This document shows positions 7,275-8,030 of a stretch of 8,030 bases of DNA, in pieces. This DNA comes from JTS-AC122 sp050246015. Lineage in GTDB: Bacteria; Planctomycetota; Phycisphaerae; Phycisphaerales; UBA1924. Location: NCBI GenBank assembly GCA_050246015.1, contig JBFWWU010000036.1:1-8030 (forward strand), read 5' to 3'. The notes beneath the pieces are model-generated. The model ran no database searches, had not been told where the DNA came from, and worked only from the letters and a program-made list of their open reading frames with translations. The stretch's first letter is position 1; the number at the start of each line of letters is the position of its first letter. The translations under genes were made by a program, and so were the position numbers.

Positions 7275-7535
7275 TTAACCACGCGATCCATCAGGGCGAC
7301 CATGCTCGGACAGTTCAAGGCGAGCCAGAGAACCTTCTTGATGCTCGATGTTCGGCACCGAAATGGCGACCTGTCGCCGCCGGCGCCGGATGCCCTCGGC
7401 GAAGACGGCAGCGATGCAGTCCAGCCGCACGGCGGGCGAGGTCGGGGCGTCGGGGTCGAGCGTGGTGGTGGGGGCGGGCGCATCGTCCATGAGCGCGGTG
7501 TCGTGCACGGGCACATCCTCCGTGAAGGGGGACAT
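7275..7535 (-). CDS. Small hypothetical protein heading the recombinase cassette
   Basis: This gene encodes 86 residues. I cannot name a family. The first 35 residues are acidic and Pro/Thr-rich. The conserved-looking core is RLDCIAAVFAEGIRRRRRQ (37-55), a hydrophobic helix followed by an arginine cluster, which recalls short proteins I have seen upstream of DUF2924-recombinase pairs. The ATG at 7535 is chosen because residues upstream of it in the same frame look non-coding; the open frame itself extends to 7652. The Shine-Dalgarno signal is weak. It ends 32 bases before the DUF2924 start, consistent with one operon. The tail from about residue 66 may be less constrained. It could instead be a non-coding leader, but gene order and composition favour a real gene. 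Confidence 0.6.
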   Translation of the reverse strand: MSPFTEDVPVHDTALMDDAPAPTTTLDPDAPTSPAVRLDCIAAVFAEGIRRRRRQVAISVPNIEHQEGSLARLELSEHGRPDGSRG

Positions 7536-7900
7536 GCATCCGTGCGGGCGTGCGCTTGGCGCTCGGCTTCGCACCTGATGCTGGAGTGGAGTCCGCGTCT
7601 GGTGCGGGCTGCCTGTACTCTGAATACGCGAAACGGTCAGGGAGCGCCGCAAGCGCCGAAGGGCACCCCTCGTTCACCCCGGCAGCGCGTTAACCGGAGC
7701 GGCGTGGGATTCAGAGAGCGCGGAGAGACTTTCGGCCCCCAACCCCGGCGTGGCGACCGATCCGTCGGTACGATGTCTCGGATTCGAGAGCGCTCGGCAA
7801 TTCGTGGACCTTCAGGAAGTCCCACGATTCCCGAGAGATACGCGCGGTGGGCGAAAAGCCTGGACCGTTAACGAGAAAAGGCCTCTTTGCGAGGCCTTTC
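7536..7900. other. Region with no convincing gene upstream of recombinase cassette
   Basis: These 365 bases contain several short open frames on both strands. All have shadow-like composition (rich in R, P, S and G), without family resemblance or ribosome binding sites. What stands out is the copy B element at 7611-7636 with its near palindrome, and the terminator hairpin at 7873-7902. GTTAAC occurs at 7688-7693 and 7866-7871. No tRNA or other known RNA could be folded by eye. Confidence 0.55.
7611..7636 (-). promoter_or_regulatory. Putative promoter/operator element, copy B, with near palindrome
   Basis: On the minus strand this reads CCGTTTCGCGTATTCAGAG followed by TACAGGC. It matches copy A (921-947) except for one inserted C and the short GGAG/TA difference. 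It contains the near-perfect 13-base dyad GTATTCAGAGTAC (7627-7615, one mismatched pair), a plausible repressor operator. It points toward the recombinase cassette and lies about 75 bases before its first start codon. Confidence 0.4.
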
Positions 7901-7902
7901 TC
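7873..7902. terminator. Strong bidirectional terminator hairpin
   Basis: GAGAAAAGGCCTC (7873-7885) and GAGGCCTTTCTC (7891-7902) form a 12-base-pair stem with one bulged A and a 5-base loop (TTTGC). The A/T-rich base of the stem gives a run of T on either strand, as in bidirectional rho-independent terminators. It directly overlaps the stop of the possible minus-strand gene at the right edge, and it would insulate the recombinase cassette from transcription arriving from the right. Confidence 0.7.
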
Positions 7903-8030
7903 AGAACTCCGTATCCACAACCCCGACGAACGGTTTCTCGCTGGCGGTCGGGGCAAACGAGCCGCCACGCAGCCGTTTACAGAGAATCCTAGCCCGATCG
8001 GTCTTTGCGAGTCCCGCCGACGGAGACCGG
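7901..8030 (-). CDS. Possible C-terminal end of a gene, partial at right window edge
   Basis: One minus-strand frame is open from the right edge to a TGA at 7903-7901, giving about 42 codons that end in ASEKPFVGVVDTEF. The stop falls on the edge of the strong terminator hairpin, which is exactly how a gene end should look. Codons are moderately G/C-ending. The piece is too short to identify a family, and it could be a chance open frame; the terminator is the main support. Confidence 0.35.
   Translation of the reverse strand, partial: RSPSAGLAKTDRARILCKRLRGGSFAPTASEKPFVGVVDTEF

Noticed and set aside
7705..7721. Third ATTCAGAG occurrence
   Set aside because: Only eight to nine bases match the A/B element and none of the flanks do, so chance is sufficient.
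7242..7871. 209-codon plus-strand open frame across the cassette leader
   Set aside because: It overlaps the minus-strand 86-residue gene and the copy B element. It has no ribosome binding site and no family-like sequence.
1..8030. CRISPR array or tandem repeats
   Set aside because: No regularly spaced repeats were seen anywhere on reading the window.

Overview
The window is GC-rich bacterial DNA from an accessory region. The gene set suggests a planctomycete or a relative: a large serine recombinase is preceded by a DUF2924 protein and followed by a small helix-turn-helix protein. Such cassettes also occur in some Alphaproteobacteria, so the taxonomic call is an inference. Almost all coding is on the minus strand, in three blocks.

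Left edge (1-1346): an unrecognised minus-strand protein with winged-helix and helix-turn-helix-like segments runs off the left end. Diverging from it is a 109-residue plus-strand gene that distantly resembles small GIY-YIG-like hypothetical proteins. The shared upstream region carries a GTATTCAGAG element, and a hairpin candidate terminator follows the plus-strand gene.

Middle (1452-4583, minus): an 862-residue adenine-specific DNA methyltransferase (motif I and NPPY visible, with a long N-terminal region and a C-terminal target-recognition-like region) is followed 3 bases later by a VapC-like PIN-domain ribonuclease. No VapB antitoxin or separate restriction subunit is visible. This methylase-PIN pair is the best candidate here for an uncharacterised defence or modification system.

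Right (4713-7535, minus): a tightly coupled cassette, in transcription order, of a small conserved-looking protein, a DUF2924 protein, a large serine recombinase and a 140-residue helix-turn-helix protein. The last two junctions are ATGA overlaps. It looks like a self-contained recombination module, and it may have delivered or rearranged the methylase-PIN genes. About 365 bases upstream hold no convincing gene, only a near-palindromic element and a strong bidirectional terminator hairpin. The right edge may hold the C-terminal end of another minus-strand gene.

The element about 80 bases before the plus-strand gene at 1017 recurs, inverted, about 80 bases before the recombinase cassette. A shared promoter or operator could therefore link the two outer blocks.
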